The position numbers were made by a program, and so were the translations under genes. A model generated the notes under the pieces. The model had not been told where the DNA came from. It did not search any database and was given only the letters and a program-made list of their open reading frames with translations. Of a stretch of DNA of 15,175 bases, positions 13,501-15,175 are shown in pieces (the stretch's first letter is position 1; each line of letters starts with the position of its first letter). Origin of the DNA: Bovifimicola sp964595785 (GTDB taxonomy: Bacteria > Bacillota > Clostridia > Lachnospirales > Lachnospiraceae); the NCBI GenBank assembly GCA_964595785.1, contig CAZQRO010000053.1, positions 1 through 15,175 of the forward strand, read 5' to 3'.

Positions 13501-15013
13501 TGAGGAGTTAGTTAAGGCTGGTTTTGATATTCCTTTTGAAACTTTCCTTGGCTTCAAGGGAAATAAGGAACCAGATATTGACCTTAATTTCTCGGGTGAA
13601 TATCAGAGCAAGGCACATGAATATACAGAAGTTATATTCGGAAAAGGTCAGACATTCCGAGCGGGAACAATTGGTACAGTTGCAGACAAGACAGCAGAAG
13701 CCTATGTGCGAAAATACTGTGAAGAACGTGGAATTAAGAAGAGAAGATGTGAAGTAACAAGAATATCTAAGGGCTGTACGGGAGTCAGAAGAACGACGGG
13801 ACAGCACCCGGGAGGAATCATTGTACTTCCGATAGGACACAATATTAACACATTTACACCTGTGCAGCATCCGGCGAATGATATGACAACTAAGACAGTA
13901 ACTACACATTTTGACTACCATTCCATCGACCATAACCTTTTGAAACTTGACATTCTAGGGCATGATGATCCGACTATGATTAGAATGTTAGAGGATATTA
14001 CTGGCTTAGATGCTAAAAATGTACCGCTTGATAATCAGGAGGTAATGTCATTATTTGCAAGCACTAAGGCATTGGGAATAAGGCCAGAAGATATAGGAGG
14101 CTGTCCTTTGGGAGCGCTCGGCATACCAGAATTCGGTACGGATTTCGTTATACAGATGCTTATAGATACAAAACCGCAGACGTTTTCAGATTTGGTAAGG
14201 ATTTCAGGATTGTCTCATGGTACAGATGTGTGGCTTAATAATGCCCAGACAGTTATTTTAAATGGTGATGCTACGATTTCGACAGCCATATGTACAAGAG
14301 ATGATATCATGATTTATCTGATTAACAAAGGACTAGAATCTGAACAGTCATTTACTATTATGGAATCGGTTCGTAAGGGTAAGGGCTTAAAACCTGAGTG
14401 GATTGAAGAAATGAAGAGACATGACGTTCCACAGTGGTATATAGATTCATGTTTAAAGATTAAGTATATGTTCCCGAAAGCACATGCAGCCGCCTATGTT
14501 ATGATGGCTTATAGGATAGCGTATTTCAAAGTGTTTTATCCATTGGCATATTATGCAGCATATTTTAGTATCAGAGCTTCAGCATTCAGTTATGAATATA
14601 TGTGTATGGGAAGGGAACGTCTTGAATATTATATAGCGGATTTTAAGAAGCGTAAGGAACAGAAACTTCTTTCTAATAAAGAAGAGGATATGTTAAAGGA
14701 TATGAAACTTGTGCAGGAAATGTATGCAAGAGGATTTGAATTTGAGCCAATTGATTTGTATAAAGTGGCTGCCCATAAATTCCAGATATTTGGAAATAAA
14801 TTAATGCCTGCACTCAGCACCATAGAAGGCATGGGTGGAAAAGCGTCAGATGCAGTGGTAGATGCAGCACTTGACGGACCATTTTTATCAAAAGATGATT
14901 TAAGAGACAGGACAAAGGCAAGTAAGACAGTTATTGACCTCATGGGAGACTTAGGTATACTTGGTGATATTCCTGAATCTAACCAGATATCACTATTTGA
15001 TTATATGAGTTAG
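10514..15013 (+). CDS. polC: DNA polymerase III PolC-type alpha subunit
   Basis: This is the Gram-positive replicative polymerase with built-in proofreading. The frame has a stop at 10496-10498, so TTG 10514 is the only good start; GGGG upstream is a weak ribosome site. Domains in order: N-terminal domain (1-195), a Lys/Gly/Glu-rich linker (about 196-255), an OB-fold (about 275-370), the first half of the PHP domain (VELHCHTKLSDMDG near 377, AITDHG), the inserted 3'-5' exonuclease (VVFDIETTGF near 474, MVAHNADFD near 556, HHRAVDDAG near 614), and the rest of PHP (ATCDVHFLDP). The polymerase core follows: GSRGSVGSS near 935, the zinc-binding CKKC...CDMPDRKCPEC near 963, PDIDLNFSGEYQ near 1019 with the first catalytic aspartates, and LKLDILGHDDP near 1143. 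The C-terminal helices end FDYMS. At 1499 residues it is slightly longer than the usual 1430-1450; all active-site motifs are intact. Confidence 0.97.
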   Translation: MESKYFFEVFDGIKTDEKLQELFSDIMVKRIVNNRAKSSIRIYIDSNRLIHKSDIYKMEKAIAVMLRGKAAIKIMEHFNLSSQYNSENLFKMYKDSIMLELYNYSRMEYSMLNKAEITFDGDIMNIKLADTVVAEDKSAELKRILEKIFNERCGIATEIRYEFVEVTENKYEKINELKMKQEVDAIISGITKSMSNHNGEETGNGEQKEEKSGAKQASAAKKDFVPRNEYKGKSEGGYQRREGGFSRGFKRSYNPDVLYGREFEGQSINLHEIEGEMGEVTVRGQIIDIEERPIKGERTILSIIISDFTDSIVVKLFMKDENLKEFYDGIKKGMFVRVKGITIVDKFDNDLIINSVSGIMRTSDFTVKRMDTSVEKRVELHCHTKLSDMDGVADVKDLIARAKEWGHNALAITDHGVVQGFTEAWHALQKLEGKFGFKEMFDFKMLYGVEAYLVDDLKTVVTNSKNQSLDDDYVVFDIETTGFSPLYNKIIEIGAVKVSKGEIVDKFSTFINPEEPIPYRIEQLTGISDNMVMDAPLVENILPKFLEFSEGCVMVAHNADFDMSFIISEGKKIGIEKTYTIVDTVALARMLLPQISKYKLDNVAKALNVSLENHHRAVDDAGCTAEIFVKFIEMLKVRDISSLDAINEMGTTSVGRIKKLPTHHAIIIATNEIGRVHLYELVSNSNIDYFSRQPRIPKSDYLKHQEGLIIGSACEAGELYQAIVGGKSDEEITRLVEFYDYLEIQPLGNNEFMLESDKYSVSTMEELQDINRKIVKLGEQFNKLVVATCDVHFLDPQDEVYRRIIMACKGFKDADKQAPLYLRTTDEMLEEFRYLGSDKAYEVVVTNTNKIADMVENMFPVCPDKCPPIIDNSENILRDICYETAHNMYGDNLPEIVTERLERELNSIISNGFAVMYIIAQKLVWKSNEDGYLVGSRGSVGSSFVATMAGITEVNPLSPHYYCKKCHFYDFDSPEVKKYTGGAGCDMPDRKCPECGEELVKAGFDIPFETFLGFKGNKEPDIDLNFSGEYQSKAHEYTEVIFGKGQTFRAGTIGTVADKTAEAYVRKYCEERGIKKRRCEVTRISKGCTGVRRTTGQHPGGIIVLPIGHNINTFTPVQHPANDMTTKTVTTHFDYHSIDHNLLKLDILGHDDPTMIRMLEDITGLDAKNVPLDNQEVMSLFASTKALGIRPEDIGGCPLGALGIPEFGTDFVIQMLIDTKPQTFSDLVRISGLSHGTDVWLNNAQTVILNGDATISTAICTRDDIMIYLINKGLESEQSFTIMESVRKGKGLKPEWIEEMKRHDVPQWYIDSCLKIKYMFPKAHAAAYVMMAYRIAYFKVFYPLAYYAAYFSIRASAFSYEYMCMGRERLEYYIADFKKRKEQKLLSNKEEDMLKDMKLVQEMYARGFEFEPIDLYKVAAHKFQIFGNKLMPALSTIEGMGGKASDAVVDAALDGPFLSKDDLRDRTKASKTVIDLMGDLGILGDIPESNQISLFDYMS

Positions 15014-15120
15014 AGTGCCAAAAGGTATTTTTAAAACATTTCGTTGATTTTTACAAAAGAATGAAACTTGCGTTGTGAAGATAATTAGATTTTCTTAGTA
15101 TCTGATGCATACTCAACAAC

Positions 15121-15141
15121 GATTTGACACGATGTCAAATC
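15121..15141. other. Perfect 9-bp hairpin downstream of polC
   Basis: GATTTGACA (15121-15129) and TGTCAAATC (15133-15141) are exact reverse complements around a 3-base loop, CGA. There is no T-run. It lies 107 bases after the polC stop, immediately before a second, stronger hairpin. It could be an operator, an anti-terminator or leader structure for a gene to the right, or an RNA end-protection element. Confidence 0.5.
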
Positions 15142-15143
15142 AA

Positions 15144-15175
15144 GCACCAACCGCTATGGATAGCGGATTTGGTGC
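15144..15175 (+). terminator. Strong terminator-like hairpin at the window end
   Basis: GCACCAA (15144-15150) pairs with TTGGTGC (15169-15175), and CCGCTAT (15151-15157) pairs with ATAGCGG (15160-15166), a two-base loop with an AT bulge at 15167-15168. The 14 pairs are GC-rich for this genome. The window ends exactly at the stem, so the expected T-run cannot be seen. It is most simply the terminator of polC, or a leader terminator of a following operon. Confidence 0.6.

Noticed and set aside
13508..13933. Minus-strand open frame of 141 codons inside polC
   Set aside because: It covers the polymerase catalytic aspartates on the other strand. Its Cys/Ser/Arg-rich translation is the mirror of polC codons.
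1..15175. CRISPR array, tRNA or rRNA genes, known riboswitch
   Set aside because: I found no regularly spaced repeat series, no cloverleaf with a T-loop GTTCRA pattern in the spacers, and no conserved riboswitch core.

Overview
The window looks like a chromosomal segment of a low-GC Firmicute, most likely a Lachnospiraceae-type Clostridium. The evidence is AT-rich codon use, strong GGAGG ribosome binding sites, a Gram-positive PolC replicative polymerase, and the gene order bactofilin-pyrH-frr-uppS-cdsA-dxr-rseP-ispG-polC. The family assignment is inference from gene order and protein flavour; no marker gene fixes the genus.

Region 1 (about 1-2470) is a scrapyard of accessory DNA, mostly on the + strand. 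It holds a repeat-bearing non-coding lead-in; a piece of a group II intron reverse transcriptase cut off before its catalytic YADD box; a type II toxin-antitoxin pair with an intact antitoxin and a PIN-domain toxin interrupted by one in-frame TAG; a small minus-strand frame that converges on the toxin over a shared hairpin; the middle of a KAP-family P-loop NTPase lacking its Walker A region; and the last 102 codons of an ABC transporter ATPase. The NTPase and ABC fragments join in different reading frames at about base 2162, which marks an ancient deletion or recombination.

Region 2 (about 2490-3838) begins with an extended -10 type promoter. It drives a 62-residue single-span membrane protein (TTG start) whose stop codon overlaps the start of a 362-residue bactofilin with a long acidic, probably disordered N-terminal arm.

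Region 3 (3867-15013) is a tightly packed run of housekeeping genes on the + strand. pyrH (UMP kinase) and frr (ribosome recycling) are followed by a hairpin. Next come uppS (undecaprenyl diphosphate synthase), cdsA (CDP-diacylglycerol synthase), dxr and ispG (two MEP-pathway steps that make the isoprenoid units UppS uses), rseP (site-2 membrane protease) and polC (replicative DNA polymerase). The group links isoprenoid carrier-lipid supply, phospholipid synthesis, envelope proteolysis and replication. All catalytic motifs examined in these genes are intact.

Region 4 (15014-15175) is non-coding and rich in inverted repeats. A perfect 9-bp hairpin is followed by a strong terminator-like hairpin that runs into the end of the window.

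No clearly new multi-gene system is visible. The most interesting items are the amber-interrupted toxin beside an intact antitoxin, the translationally coupled membrane peptide and bactofilin, and the layered remnants upstream of the pyrH operon.
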